Source: JAFDBW01 sp963825575 (GTDB lineage: Bacteria > Desulfobacterota > Desulfuromonadia > Desulfuromonadales > BM103). From it: a DNA stretch of 64,000 bases. Below, piece after piece: positions 40,692 through 50,304 of this stretch. Under the pieces are notes generated by a model, which ran no database searches, was not told the origin of the DNA, and worked only from the letters and a program-made list of their open reading frames with translations. Where the stretch lies: positions 62,001 through 126,000 of the forward strand of contig CAWGUB010000019.1 in assembly GCA_963825575.1 (NCBI GenBank). Reading direction: 5' to 3'. Each line of letters begins with the position of its first letter. The first letter of the stretch is position 1. The translations under genes and the position numbers were made by a program.

Positions 40692-42530
40692 TCAGATAAT
40701 CCCATGCAAGGGGCCACCGGGAGCACCAAGAGCATCAACCCTCGCCTCCGTGGCAGGATCATCTTCGAGCGGCGGCGCATGATGATCCTTGGTGCGCGCA
40801 TCGATAACCAGGCTGCCATGGCACCCCCAATGCTTAACGTGGGAGAAGGATTCGATCCCTTCGATATCCGTGGCCGGTGCGGACCGGGTGAATGTAACCC
40901 AGAGCAGGTTGTTCAGGTTGCGGGTGGCAAACTCAGCGTCATCAACGATAACGATCAGAGGGAAGTCGTTGATTTCGTCGTCCCGGGTATAGGAACGACA
41001 GAAAGCAACCAGATCCGCCGCGGGGAGTCCACGCTCTCCCTGCCAGGGTTCTCCCTGGATAACCAGGACACCGGGCAGGGCGATGCCCGGGCACGAGAAA
41101 CCGGTCGGCAGACGCAATTCACCGGGCAGTTCACTTGGCAGTTTGCAGCGTACCGGGCCTGATGCGGCGACCACCAGCTTGGATCCGGCATTCAGGGCCT
41201 CGCCGGAATAATCAAGGGTGTCGATCGTGGTGCGGGTCTGGAAATGCAGGTCCCGTCGCCAATCAATCCGGCAGAGCAGGGATTGCAGGAATGCGCCGAT
41301 GTCATGGATGTCCAGGCCCGGGCAATCGGCCTGGTTGACGATCAGCAGGTACTTCGCCAGCGACAACTGGCCTTGGCCGAGCAACGCATTGGCCTGGGTG
41401 AGCAATTCCTGCGGGCCGTCAGCTTCGGCATAGGGCGTGTAGCGCTCGCTGCCGATCGCCAGCAGCAGCGGATGAACACCTGCGACATCAACCGCATGCA
41501 CCGCCCGAACCCCTGCGACCAGGTCCGGGATTGCGGCACCGGTCATTTCGTGAATCAGGGCACCGAAAGAGGTGTCCTCCTGGGGCGGCCGTCCCACGCT
41601 AGTGAATGGCCAGATCGCACCAGGCCGATGAAAGACGTTGGTCACCTGCATCACCGGAAAATCGTGGGCCAGGCTGTAATAACCAAGATGATCGCCGAAG
41701 GGTCCTTCCGGCCGGGTCTGGTCGAGGAGAATCTGTCCACAGAGGCAAAAATCTGCCTGCGCCGGAGCAAGCAGGCCGTTCGGGGTCCTGACCACCGGCA
41801 GGCGATGGCCGCCGAGCAATCCGGCGAACGCCAGCTCCGGCATCCCCTCAGGCAACGGCATGACCGCGGCGAGGCTCAAGCTCGGCGGACCGCCGACAAA
41901 GACATTCACCGGCAGCGGCTGGCCTTTTTCCAGTGCCTCGGCATGATGTACGCCGATGCCGCGATGGATCTGGTAATGCAGGCCCGCTTCGTCACTGGCA
42001 TATTCACCGCCGGAGATCTGCACGCGGTACATACCGAGGTTGGAATTCTTCCATCCTCCCTTGCCGGGAAATTCAGTATACACCTGCGGCAAGGTGATAA
42101 AGGCGCCGCCGTCGTTCGGCCAGGACACCAGCTGCGGCAAGTCTGCCAGGCTCGTACTCTGTTCGAGAATCGGCCCCCGGCTGACCGATTTCGGCAACAG
42201 GTTCCAGGCGTGACGGCCCAGGCCGAGGGCCGCCGGGATATTGCGTAGCGCCGCGCCCGGGTCGACCTTCATCTCAACCATGCGCTCTATTGCCGGAAGA
42301 GTGTCACGGAACAGGTAACGGGCACGGTCCAGGGTACCGAACAGGTTGCCCAACATCGGGAAGCCGCAGCCCTTGACACGTGAGAACAGCAGGGCCGGCC
42401 CCCCGGCAGCGTAGACCCGTCGCTGGACAGCGCCAATTTCCAGGCAAGGATCGACCTCGACGTCGATACGCTTCAGCTGACCGGTTTTCTCAAGTGCGGA
42501 AACCGTTTCTTGTAAATTGCGATAACCCAT
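40692..42530 (-). CDS. UbiD-family decarboxylase
   Basis: 612-residue prenylated-FMN-dependent decarboxylase. UbiD signatures: GYRNLQETVSALEKTGQLKR at the N-terminus, SWPNDGGAFITLPQVYT, GMYRVQISG, PEGPFGDHLGYYSLAHDFPVMQVTNVFHR (excerpts; acidic residues E/D of the pFMN site), and the C-terminal DDEINDFPLIVIVDDAEFATRNLNNLLWVTFTRS. In menaquinone-making Desulfuromonadia a UbiD-type enzyme is a candidate for the late decarboxylation step, but UbiD relatives also act on other aromatic acids, so the substrate is unknown. A UbiX-type flavin prenyltransferase is not in the window. It is alone on the minus strand with a terminator. Confidence 0.9.
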   Translation of the reverse strand: MGYRNLQETVSALEKTGQLKRIDVEVDPCLEIGAVQRRVYAAGGPALLFSRVKGCGFPMLGNLFGTLDRARYLFRDTLPAIERMVEMKVDPGAALRNIPAALGLGRHAWNLLPKSVSRGPILEQSTSLADLPQLVSWPNDGGAFITLPQVYTEFPGKGGWKNSNLGMYRVQISGGEYASDEAGLHYQIHRGIGVHHAEALEKGQPLPVNVFVGGPPSLSLAAVMPLPEGMPELAFAGLLGGHRLPVVRTPNGLLAPAQADFCLCGQILLDQTRPEGPFGDHLGYYSLAHDFPVMQVTNVFHRPGAIWPFTSVGRPPQEDTSFGALIHEMTGAAIPDLVAGVRAVHAVDVAGVHPLLLAIGSERYTPYAEADGPQELLTQANALLGQGQLSLAKYLLIVNQADCPGLDIHDIGAFLQSLLCRIDWRRDLHFQTRTTIDTLDYSGEALNAGSKLVVAASGPVRCKLPSELPGELRLPTGFSCPGIALPGVLVIQGEPWQGERGLPAADLVAFCRSYTRDDEINDFPLIVIVDDAEFATRNLNNLLWVTFTRSAPATDIEGIESFSHVKHWGCHGSLVIDARTKDHHAPPLEDDPATEARVDALGAPGGPLHGII

Positions 42531-42672
42531 GATCCCCTGTTAATCATACTCATGATCAAGATGAAAGAAAATCAACCCGGTTATTGTAACGGGAGTTTCC
42601 AAGGAAAACAAAAGCTTTCTGCGGCTTTTAGCAACTGGCAAAAGTCGGCATCATCCCATATACTGAAGCGAC

Positions 42673-43029
42673 GTGAAAGATGAATGGCAGAGACAGATCA
42701 ACTTACCCACCGAGGCCAGCCTTCAGCGCCTGGCGACGATCGTTTACGTCCTCCAGGCAGCCAGTCTGTTTACCGGCAGTCTGACCCTGTTTGCCGGGGT
42801 CATCATCAACTATGTGCGCATGGAGGATGTACAGGGGAGCTGGGTCGAAAGTCACTTCCGCTGGCAAACCAAGACTTTCTGGTACACGCTCCTGTGGCTG
42901 GTGATCGGCGGCGTGACAACTCTCTTGCTGATCGGCTGGGCAATCCTTCTGGCCGGCTCAATCTGGCTGATCTACCGGATCATCAAAGGCTGGGTTTATC
43001 TGAGCGAACACCGGGCCATGCCGGACTGA
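42673..43029 (+). CDS. Small three-helix membrane protein (COG3671-like)
   Basis: 118-residue protein starting with GTG (VKDEWQRQINLPTEASLQRL). Predicted helices: about 22-42 (IVYVLQAASLFTGSLTLFAGVI), 68-90 (FWYTLLWLVIGGVTTLLLIGW) and 92-105. The motif ESHFRWQTKTFWYTLLW followed by GWVYL is typical for uncharacterised small membrane proteins of the COG3671/DUF4870-like group. No function is known. Short gap to uvrB end on the opposite strand (convergent). Confidence 0.7.
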   Translation: MKDEWQRQINLPTEASLQRLATIVYVLQAASLFTGSLTLFAGVIINYVRMEDVQGSWVESHFRWQTKTFWYTLLWLVIGGVTTLLLIGWAILLAGSIWLIYRIIKGWVYLSEHRAMPD

Positions 43030-43081
43030 AAGCCCTCTTACCCCTTCGACAGACGATTTCGTTCCACCCTGTAACAGTTGA

Positions 43082-45079
43082 TCAGCCAAGCAAGGCAAGC
43101 TCCTGCTTTTCGAGAAGATGAATCCGGTCGCGTAGCTCAGCGGCTTTTTCAAATTCAAGATCGGCAGCCGCCTTCAGCATCCCGCCGCGCAATCGCTCGA
43201 TCTCCGCACTCAGCTCCTCGCAGGAATCGTATGTGGCCAGGGCTTCGGCAGCCAGACTCTCCTGGGAGGATCGCCCCTGACCGAGATCATCCAGGATCGA
43301 ACGTAGCGATTTGTGCACTGATTCCGGGGTGATGCCGTGGCGCTCATTGTAGCTCAGCTGGGCAGCCCGGCGTCGATCGGTCTCATCGATGCAGTTCTGC
43401 ATCGAGCCGGTGACCCGATCGGCATACATGATCACCCTGCCTTCGAGGTTACGGGCGGCGCGACCGCAGGTCTGGATCAGCGAGCGGGTACTGCGCAAAA
43501 AACCTTCCTTGTCGGCATCGAGGATGGCAACCAGGGCGACTTCCGGAATATCAAGGCCTTCACGCAGCAGGTTGATCCCGACCAGAACATCGAATTCCCC
43601 CTGGCGCAGGGCGCGGATGATGCGAATGCGTTCGACCGTATCGATATCAGAGTGCAGGTAGCGCACCCGGATGCCGAGTTCATCGAGGTAACCGGTCAAA
43701 TCCTCAGCCATGCGCTTGGTCAGCGTGGTGACCAGGATCCGTCCCTGCTTTGCCGAAACCCTGCGGATTTCGTCGATCAGGTCATCGACCTGGTTGCCCG
43801 CCGGACGTACATCCAGCGGCGGATCGACCAGGCCAGTCGGCCGGACGATCTGTTCAACGACCACACCGGCGGCCTGGGTCAGCTCGTAATCGCCCGGGGT
43901 TGCTGAGACGTAAACCGTCTGCAGGTTCTTGTCGCGGAATTCATCGAAAGTCAGCGGCCGGTTATCCAGGGCTGAGGGGAGGCGGAAACCGTATTCGACG
44001 AGGGTCTCCTTGCGGCTGCGATCACCACGATACATCCCTCCCAGCTGGGGAACGGTGACGTGGCTCTCGTCGATAAAGACCAACGCGTCTTCCGGGAAAT
44101 AGTCGAAGAGCGTTGCCGGGGGCGAGTCCGGTTTGCGGCCATCCAGGTGACGGGAATAATTTTCAATGCCCTGACAGAAGCCCATCTCCTCCATCATCTC
44201 GATATCAAACAGAGTGCGCTGCTCGATGCGTTGCGCCTCCACCAGCTTGTTCCCGGCACGTAGAAACTGGATGCGTTGCCGGAGTTCGTCCTGGATGTCG
44301 CGAATCGCCCGGTCCAGAGTCGGCTTGGTGGCCACATAATGGCTTGCCGGAAAAATCGCGGTCGACGGCAGGCGGTCGATCACCTTGCCACGCAGCGGGT
44401 CGATTTCACTGATCGTTTCGACTTCATCGCCAAAGAATTCGATCCGCAGCGCGCGATCCTCTTCATAGGCCGGAAAGACCTCTACCGTGTCGCCGCGCAC
44501 CCGGAAACTGCCGCGATGGAAATCGATGTCGTTGCGGCTGTACTGGATGTCGACCAGTCGCCGGAGCAGCTGGTTGCGCTCGAGTTCCATCCCCTGCTCC
44601 AGGCGAATCAGCAGGCCGTGGTAGGCTTCCGGTGAACCGAGTCCGTAAATGCAGGAAACCGACGCAACGATCAGCACGTCGCGGCGGGTCAACAGACTGC
44701 GGGTGGCACTGTGGCGCAGCTTGTCAATTTCCTCATTGATCGAGGAGTCTTTTTCGATGAAGGTGTCCGTAGTCGGGACGTAGGCTTCCGGCTGGTAGTA
44801 GTCGTAATAGGAGACAAAATACTCAACAGCGTTGTCAGGGAAAAGCTCGTTGAATTCGCCGTAAAGTTGAGCGGCCAGGGTCTTGTTCGGTGCCAGCACC
44901 AGGGCCGGCCGTTGCAGCTCGTTGACGACGTTGGCCATGGTGAAGGTTTTTCCCGAGCCGGTCACACCAAGCAGGACCTGGTGACGGTCGCCGCGATTGA
45001 TGCCAGCGGTCAGCTCGGCAATCGCCTCGGGCTGGTCGCCCTGTGGCCGGTAATCGGATTTCAGAACAAACTTGGCCAT
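43082..45079 (-). CDS. uvrB: Excinuclease ABC subunit B
   Basis: 665-residue UvrB, which receives DNA damage from UvrA and then recruits UvrC. Motifs: GVTGSGKTFTMAN (Walker A), the beta-hairpin YYDYYQPEAYVP, IDESHVTVPQLGGMYRGDRSRK (DExH box IDESH), VSATPGDYE, and QTCGRAARN (motif VI). The C-terminal UVR coiled coil is present (ADLEFEKAAELRDRI). Length matches E. coli UvrB (673). It is the last gene of the minus-strand cluster carD-ispD-ispF-glnS-cysS-uvrB, preceded by the cysS terminator, so expression may be separate. Confidence 0.97.
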   Translation of the reverse strand: MAKFVLKSDYRPQGDQPEAIAELTAGINRGDRHQVLLGVTGSGKTFTMANVVNELQRPALVLAPNKTLAAQLYGEFNELFPDNAVEYFVSYYDYYQPEAYVPTTDTFIEKDSSINEEIDKLRHSATRSLLTRRDVLIVASVSCIYGLGSPEAYHGLLIRLEQGMELERNQLLRRLVDIQYSRNDIDFHRGSFRVRGDTVEVFPAYEEDRALRIEFFGDEVETISEIDPLRGKVIDRLPSTAIFPASHYVATKPTLDRAIRDIQDELRQRIQFLRAGNKLVEAQRIEQRTLFDIEMMEEMGFCQGIENYSRHLDGRKPDSPPATLFDYFPEDALVFIDESHVTVPQLGGMYRGDRSRKETLVEYGFRLPSALDNRPLTFDEFRDKNLQTVYVSATPGDYELTQAAGVVVEQIVRPTGLVDPPLDVRPAGNQVDDLIDEIRRVSAKQGRILVTTLTKRMAEDLTGYLDELGIRVRYLHSDIDTVERIRIIRALRQGEFDVLVGINLLREGLDIPEVALVAILDADKEGFLRSTRSLIQTCGRAARNLEGRVIMYADRVTGSMQNCIDETDRRRAAQLSYNERHGITPESVHKSLRSILDDLGQGRSSQESLAAEALATYDSCEELSAEIERLRGGMLKAAADLEFEKAAELRDRIHLLEKQELALLG

Positions 45080-45097
45080 GCCAACTTACCTAAATTG

Positions 45098-45127
45098 AAA
45101 AGAGACGCCCTCACGGACGCCTCTTTT
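45098..45127 (-). terminator. Terminator after cysS
   Basis: AAAAGAGACGCCC / GGACGCCTCTTTT stem with loop TCAC, flanked by A and T runs on the respective strands. Confidence 0.8.
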
Positions 45128-45143
45128 GCTGTACAGCTGCAGA

Positions 45144-46589
45144 TCACTTGATTTTCCAGGTTGTCCCGGTCGGTGAATCGAGCAGTTCAACACCCTTTTG
45201 CGTCAGCTCGTCCCGAATCTGGTCAGCGCGGGCGAAGTCCTTGCTGCTCCGCGCCTCCAGTCGATCCCTGATGGCTGCTTCAACATCGGTTTCAGTCATG
45301 CCAAGCTCCTGCAAACCCTTGAGGTTCTGCTTTCTCAGCCAGCTGGTCGGATCGGAACCGAACAGGCCGAGGACATCGCCAAGTTTCGAAATTTTTTCCC
45401 TGAGGGCTCTGACTGATGCGACCTTGTCTGCCTTTTTGCGGAATTTTTTCTCGGCGATCAGGCGGTTGATCGCCCGGGCACCTTCGAAAAGATGGCCAAT
45501 CGCCTGGGCTGTATTGAAGTCGTCATCCATCGCTGAACGGAATTGTTCATCGAGCTTTTCCGCTTCTTCCGCAGCCCCTTCACCTTCGGGACACCCCTGC
45601 ACGGCATCGGCTGCCGCCTGCAGCGCTTCGTAGAAACGACTCAGGCCGGACTGGGACTCCTTGAGGTTCTGATCGGAAAAGTCAATCGGCGACCGGTAAT
45701 GCGCAGTCAGGATGAAGAATCGGACCACCTCCGGATCATAAGTCTTCAGAATGTCCCGAATGGTAAAGAAGTTGCCCAGGGACTTGCTCATCTTCTCCTG
45801 GTTGATATTGACAAAACCGTTGTGCAGCCAGTACTTGACGAATGGTTTGCCCGAGGCGCCTTCGGATTGGGCGATCTCGTTTTCGTGATGCGGGAAGATC
45901 AGGTCGCGGCCGCCGCCATGGATATCGAAGGTGTCGCCGAGCAGGGTCGAACTCATCGCCGAGCACTCGATGTGCCAACCAGGACGACCGGCGCCCCAAG
46001 GCGACTTCCAGCTCGGCTCGCCGGGCTTGGCGGCTTTCCAGAGGGCAAAATCCATCGGGTTGTGTTTTTGTTCTCCCGGGGCGATGCGTGCGCCGGCCTG
46101 CATCTCTTCCATGTTGCGCTTCGACAGCTTCAGGTAGGTGGGGAACGTCTCCACGCTGTAGTAGACATCCCCGGCGGATTCGTAAGCCATCCCCTTCTCA
46201 ATCAGCTGTTCAGCAAGGACAATAATCCGATCAATATACTCGGTTGCCTTTGGCTCGTGGGTCGGTTTGCGCAATCCCAGTGCATCCATGTCTTCGTCAA
46301 AAGCCTGGATGAATTCTTCCGAGAGCTGCTGGCTGCTGATACCGCGCTCATTGGCCCGGTTGATGATCTTGTCATCCACATCGGTGTAATTCCGAACATA
46401 GGTGACATCGTAGTTGCTGTACTGCAGGTAACGATAGACGATATCGAAAACAATATTGGCCCGGGCGTGGCCGATATGACAATAATCGTAAACCGTTACA
46501 CCGCACACGTACATCCCGACCTTGCCGGGCACCAGCGGCTGAAACTCTTCCTTCTTGCCTGAAAGCGTATTGTAAACACGTAATGACAT
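45144..46589 (-). CDS. cysS: Cysteinyl-tRNA synthetase
   Basis: 481-residue class I synthetase. Signatures: YVCGVTVYDYCHIGHAR (HIGH-type HIGH as CHIGHAR), zinc-binding Cys/His set with WHIECSAMS and HHENEIAQSE, and KMSKSLGN. Length is typical. C-terminal domain ends with LLDSPTGTTWKIK. Loads Cys on tRNA-Cys. Between glnS and uvrB in the minus-strand cluster; 30 bases downstream of glnS. Confidence 0.98.
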   Translation of the reverse strand: MSLRVYNTLSGKKEEFQPLVPGKVGMYVCGVTVYDYCHIGHARANIVFDIVYRYLQYSNYDVTYVRNYTDVDDKIINRANERGISSQQLSEEFIQAFDEDMDALGLRKPTHEPKATEYIDRIIVLAEQLIEKGMAYESAGDVYYSVETFPTYLKLSKRNMEEMQAGARIAPGEQKHNPMDFALWKAAKPGEPSWKSPWGAGRPGWHIECSAMSSTLLGDTFDIHGGGRDLIFPHHENEIAQSEGASGKPFVKYWLHNGFVNINQEKMSKSLGNFFTIRDILKTYDPEVVRFFILTAHYRSPIDFSDQNLKESQSGLSRFYEALQAAADAVQGCPEGEGAAEEAEKLDEQFRSAMDDDFNTAQAIGHLFEGARAINRLIAEKKFRKKADKVASVRALREKISKLGDVLGLFGSDPTSWLRKQNLKGLQELGMTETDVEAAIRDRLEARSSKDFARADQIRDELTQKGVELLDSPTGTTWKIK

Positions 46590-46619
46590 GTTTTTCTCCG
46601 AGGGCTCTACGTCAAAGCT

Positions 46620-48305
46620 TTAGTTTTCTGCAACTTTCGCCCAGGTGTCACGCAAGGTGACAACCCGATTGAAAACCGGACGACCTGCTTCAGAATCCGC
46701 TGCATCAACATTAAAGTAACCGAGCCGTTCAAACTGGAAGGCGTCACCTGGTTCAGCTGTGGCCAGGCCTGGTTCCACCAGGGCCTTGTCAAGCTGTTCA
46801 AAAGACTCCTGGTTGAGCAGTTCACGGTAATCACGTTCTTTCTCGCCGGCCGGGTCGGCAAGACTGAAAAGACGGTCATAGAGACGCACCTTAACGGGCA
46901 GGGCATGAGCCGCCGAGACCCAGTGGATGATCCCCTTGACCTTCTTACGCCCTTCCGGAAGCTTGCCACCACCGGTTTCCGGGTCATAAGTACAGCGCAG
47001 TTCTGTCACCTCACCGGTAGCTGAGTCCTTGATGATCTCATCACAGTGAATGATATAGCCGTAGCGCAAACGCACTTCACGGCCCGGTCCGAGGCGAAAG
47101 AACTTGTTCGGTGGGTCTTCCATGAAATCGTCACGATCAACATAAATCTCGCGGCTGAATGGGATCGTCCGGGAACCCATCTCCGGGTTCTTCGGGTGAC
47201 ACGGGGCGGTAAACTCCTCGCTCTCACCCTCCGGGTAGTTGGTAATCGTCACCTTGAGAGGACGCAACACACCCATGGCACGGGGGGCAGATGCATCGAG
47301 CACTTCTCGGACACAGTCTTCCAGGACAGTCATATCGATGACGCTGTCACTCTTGCCAACACCGATCCGCTCACAGAAAGTGCGAATCGCGGCAGCGGGA
47401 AAACCACGCCGCCGCATCCCCGAAAGGGTCGGCATGCGCGGATCGTCCCAACCGGACACATGTTTTTCGTTGACCAGTTCCAGCAGACGGCGCTTGCTCA
47501 TCACCGTGTAAGTCAGGTTGAGCCTGGCGAATTCGATCTGCTGCGGATGATAAATCTCCAACGCTTCGCAGAGCCAGTCGTATAGAGGGCGATGGTCCTG
47601 GAATTCGAGAGTACAGAGAGAATGGGTGATCTTTTCAATCGAGTCGGACTGCCCGTGGGCAAAATCGTACATCGGGTAGATGCACCAGCTATTACCGGTA
47701 CGCGGATGAGCCGCCCGCAGGATGCGGTAGATAATTGGGTCCCGCAGGTTCATGTTTGGTGATGCCATGTCGATCTTCGCCCTCAGGACCCGGGACCCAT
47801 CGGCAAAATCACCGGCCCGCATGCGCCTCAGCAGGACAAGGTTCTCGTCGATGCTACGCCCCCGGTAGGGACTCTCCTTGCCGGGCAGGGTCAGGGTGCC
47901 ACGATGCTCGCGCATCTCCTCGGGACTCAAGTCGCAGACAAACGCCACCCCCTTCTCTACCAGCTTCTCCGCATAAGCATAGAGGGTTTCAAAGTAGTCC
48001 GAGGCATGGTACTCGTGCTCACCCCACTCGAAACCGAGCCAGCGGACGTCCTCCTTGATGGCATCAATATATTCCTGCTCTTCCTTGACCGGGTTGGTGT
48101 CATCAAAACGCAGGTGACAGCGCCCCCCGTAATAACCGGCCAGACCGAAGTTGAGACAGATCGACTTGGCGTGACCGATATGCAGATAGCCGTTCGGTTC
48201 CGGGGGAAAGCGGGTTATCACCGTCTGATGCTTGCCGCTGGCAAGGTCCTCATCGATGATATTGCGAATAAAGTTAGGGCCCATCTGGACCTCGGGTTGA
48301 CTCAT
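46620..48305 (-). CDS. glnS: Glutaminyl-tRNA synthetase
   Basis: 561-residue class I synthetase. PEPNGYLHIGHAKSICLNFGLA includes the HIGH motif; VMSKRRLLELV includes the KMSKS-equivalent MSKRR. The catalytic residues DDTNP are also seen. It differs from GluRS in the typical GlnRS C-terminal double beta-barrel (residues about 340-555). GlnRS implies that tRNA-Gln is charged directly. Cotranscribed with ispF and cysS on the minus strand. Confidence 0.98.
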   Translation of the reverse strand: MSQPEVQMGPNFIRNIIDEDLASGKHQTVITRFPPEPNGYLHIGHAKSICLNFGLAGYYGGRCHLRFDDTNPVKEEQEYIDAIKEDVRWLGFEWGEHEYHASDYFETLYAYAEKLVEKGVAFVCDLSPEEMREHRGTLTLPGKESPYRGRSIDENLVLLRRMRAGDFADGSRVLRAKIDMASPNMNLRDPIIYRILRAAHPRTGNSWCIYPMYDFAHGQSDSIEKITHSLCTLEFQDHRPLYDWLCEALEIYHPQQIEFARLNLTYTVMSKRRLLELVNEKHVSGWDDPRMPTLSGMRRRGFPAAAIRTFCERIGVGKSDSVIDMTVLEDCVREVLDASAPRAMGVLRPLKVTITNYPEGESEEFTAPCHPKNPEMGSRTIPFSREIYVDRDDFMEDPPNKFFRLGPGREVRLRYGYIIHCDEIIKDSATGEVTELRCTYDPETGGGKLPEGRKKVKGIIHWVSAAHALPVKVRLYDRLFSLADPAGEKERDYRELLNQESFEQLDKALVEPGLATAEPGDAFQFERLGYFNVDAADSEAGRPVFNRVVTLRDTWAKVAEN

Positions 48306-48341
48306 TTGACGGGGACTCCTCGTAATGGTGCTTTGTCCAAA

Positions 48342-48824
48342 CTATATTTCGCTGGTTGTCATGAGGACCACGGCGTGTGCCGAGATCCCTTCGCCGCGGC
48401 CTGTAAAGCCCATCTCTTCGGTGGTCGTGGCCTTGACGTTGACGCAACCGCTCGGCACCTGGCAAACATTGGCAATGTTGGTCACCATCTGCGAGACGTA
48501 GGGTGCGAGCTTGGGCCTCTGGGCCACGATCGTGGTGTCAAGGTTACTGATCCGGAAGCCGCGCGTCTGGGCCAGGCCAACCACATGCTCTAGCAGCAGC
48601 ATACTGTTGACACCCTTGTATGTCGGGTCCGTATCAGGGAAATAGCGGCCGATATCCCCCAGGCCAAGGGCACCGAGGATGGCATCAGAAACCGCATGCA
48701 AAAGAACATCCGCATCAGAATGGCCGAGCAGGCCGTACTCGTAAGGGATCTCCACACCACCCAGCACCAGGGGCCGTTCCGGGACCAGGCGGTGGACATC
48801 AAAACCGTGGCCAATACGCATCAT
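48342..48824 (-). CDS. ispF: 2-C-methyl-D-erythritol 2,4-cyclodiphosphate synthase
   Basis: 160-residue IspF, fifth step of the MEP isoprenoid pathway. Zn ligands in GHGFDVHR and LGHSDADVLLHA; the CDP pocket in DPTYKG and the C-terminal KATTTEEMGFTGRGEGISAHAV. The ATG at 48824 overlaps the ispD stop (ATGA), replacing the longer frame that begins inside ispD. Acts with ispD upstream, supplying isoprenoid precursors for menaquinone. Confidence 0.97.
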   Translation of the reverse strand: MMRIGHGFDVHRLVPERPLVLGGVEIPYEYGLLGHSDADVLLHAVSDAILGALGLGDIGRYFPDTDPTYKGVNSMLLLEHVVGLAQTRGFRISNLDTTIVAQRPKLAPYVSQMVTNIANVCQVPSGCVNVKATTTEEMGFTGRGEGISAHAVVLMTTSEI

Positions 48825-49522
48825 GTCAGACTCACCTCTCCGCCCTCCAGCAAAGCCCTGGCCAGAATCAGGTCTGCGGGCGTGGTTATCTTGATATTGT
48901 GCGGATGACCATGCAGTACCGCGACCGGCCAGCCACACCATTCGATCAGCGAGGCATCATCGGTACCGATATAACCGCCGACATGGGCCCGGCGATGCGC
49001 CTCACGAATCCGCTCGCAACGAAAGGCCTGGGGGGTCTGGGCCTGCCAGAGCAGGTGGCGGTCCAGAGTTGAACGGACCCGGCCGTCGAAAACCTCTTTG
49101 ATTGTATCCTGCGCCGGGACCGCGAGCAGGGCCGCACCTTCCATGTCCGCCAACTGCACCAGGCGCCCGATCTGGTCCTGCGGGAAGAAGGGTCGCACCC
49201 CGTCATGCACCAGGATGACATCCTGGTTGGCTGCGCCGCAGGCTTCCAGGCCGTTGCGTACCGAATCCTGGCGTTCGGCACCACCGACTATCACGGCACC
49301 GATCTTGTCCAGACGATAGTGCTCCACAAGTTCGCTACGACAGAAAGTCACGTCCTCTTCCGGAACGATCAGATGAATTGTCGTGATCTGGGGCAGAGCG
49401 GCAAGACGAGCCAGGGTTCGTACCAGAACAGGCTGCCCACCCAGTTCGAGATATTGTTTGCGGGTATCGCCATCCAGTCTGCTGCCGCTGCCTGCTGCCG
49501 GAACCAGGACGTGTACATTCAT
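48821..49522 (-). CDS. ispD: 2-C-methyl-D-erythritol 4-phosphate cytidylyltransferase
   Basis: 233-residue IspD, third MEP step, CTP-dependent. The N-terminus VLVPAAGSGSRLDGDTRKQY gives the nucleotide loop; VHDGVRPF, AQDTIKEV and QTPQAFRCERIREAH are typical. Overlaps ispF by 4 bases, so translational coupling is expected. Minus strand; upstream gene is carD behind a terminator. Confidence 0.97.
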   Translation of the reverse strand: MNVHVLVPAAGSGSRLDGDTRKQYLELGGQPVLVRTLARLAALPQITTIHLIVPEEDVTFCRSELVEHYRLDKIGAVIVGGAERQDSVRNGLEACGAANQDVILVHDGVRPFFPQDQIGRLVQLADMEGAALLAVPAQDTIKEVFDGRVRSTLDRHLLWQAQTPQAFRCERIREAHRRAHVGGYIGTDDASLIEWCGWPVAVLHGHPHNIKITTPADLILARALLEGGEVSLT

Positions 49523-49634
49523 AAGTTTTCCTGTCGTCTTCAGTGAAGGTCAGGTCATGTTGCTTGAATTGTTATATTTATCGTATTTACCTTCACTTGA
49601 AAATCATTAATCACATATTCTGGCCGATGAGGCA

Positions 49635-49672
49635 CAAAAAAGCCGGGTGCCTGTCAGCACCCGGCTAAAAAA
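49635..49672. terminator. Bidirectional terminator between carD and ispD
   Basis: AGCCGGGTGC / GCACCCGGCT, loop CTGTCA, with six A before and six A after the stem, so either strand can form a T-tract. Confidence 0.9.
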
Positions 49673-49692
49673 CCTTGTTCAGTCAAATCTAA

Positions 49693-50175
49693 TCAGTTGA
49701 CCATCTTTTCGAGACGTTGGGAAACTTTCTCTTCGGCGACCCCTTCAGCAAGGGCCAGCTCCTTGATCAGCAACCTGCGCGCCAGTTCCAGCACCTTTTT
49801 TTCTCCGTAGGAGAGTTCTTTCGATTCCTTGATCAGGTAAAGTTCGCGCAAAACCTCCGCGACATCCTGCGGGTTACCGGTTCTGATCTTATCGTTATAT
49901 TCGCGCTGGCGCCTGCTCCAGGAGGCAATCGAAAGGACTTCGGCTTGCTTTTCCTCGAGGACATTGTATATTGTCTCGACCTTGTCTTTACTGATAAGGT
50001 TGCGCAAACCCACCTGGTTGGCATTGCCAACCGGAACCATGATCGTCATATCGTTATCAATGATACGCAGGATATAAAAATCGTGGGTCTGACCACAAAA
50101 CTCGCGGGACTCAATATTCTCAACAACACCTACCCCCTGTGCGGGGTAAACAGCACGATCACCAATTTTAAACAT
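49693..50175 (-). CDS. CarD/CdnL-family transcription regulator
   Basis: 160-residue RNA-polymerase-binding regulator. MFKIGDRAVYPAQGVGVVENI is the conserved Tudor-like RNAP interaction domain, and the C-terminal helical domain (SWSRRQREYNDKIRTGNPQDVAEVLRELYLI) carries the Trp used to stabilise open promoters. I chose the ATG at 50175 because it starts the family consensus and follows a good SD; the longer ORF would include a nonconserved leader. CarD-type genes next to ispD-ispF-cysS are typical for deltaproteobacteria and relatives. Predicted cytoplasmic. Confidence 0.94.
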   Translation of the reverse strand: MFKIGDRAVYPAQGVGVVENIESREFCGQTHDFYILRIIDNDMTIMVPVGNANQVGLRNLISKDKVETIYNVLEEKQAEVLSIASWSRRQREYNDKIRTGNPQDVAEVLRELYLIKESKELSYGEKKVLELARRLLIKELALAEGVAEEKVSQRLEKMVN

Positions 50176-50304
50176 TCGTTTTTCTCCCATGGAAATTATC
50201 AGACTAACACAGAAGCCTCTCTTGGTCAATAAAACCGCAGATTCTTCGCGGGTTTATTTACCAGGCAACCATTCAGCCGCAGGCCAAAACCCCGAGGGGA
50301 GAGA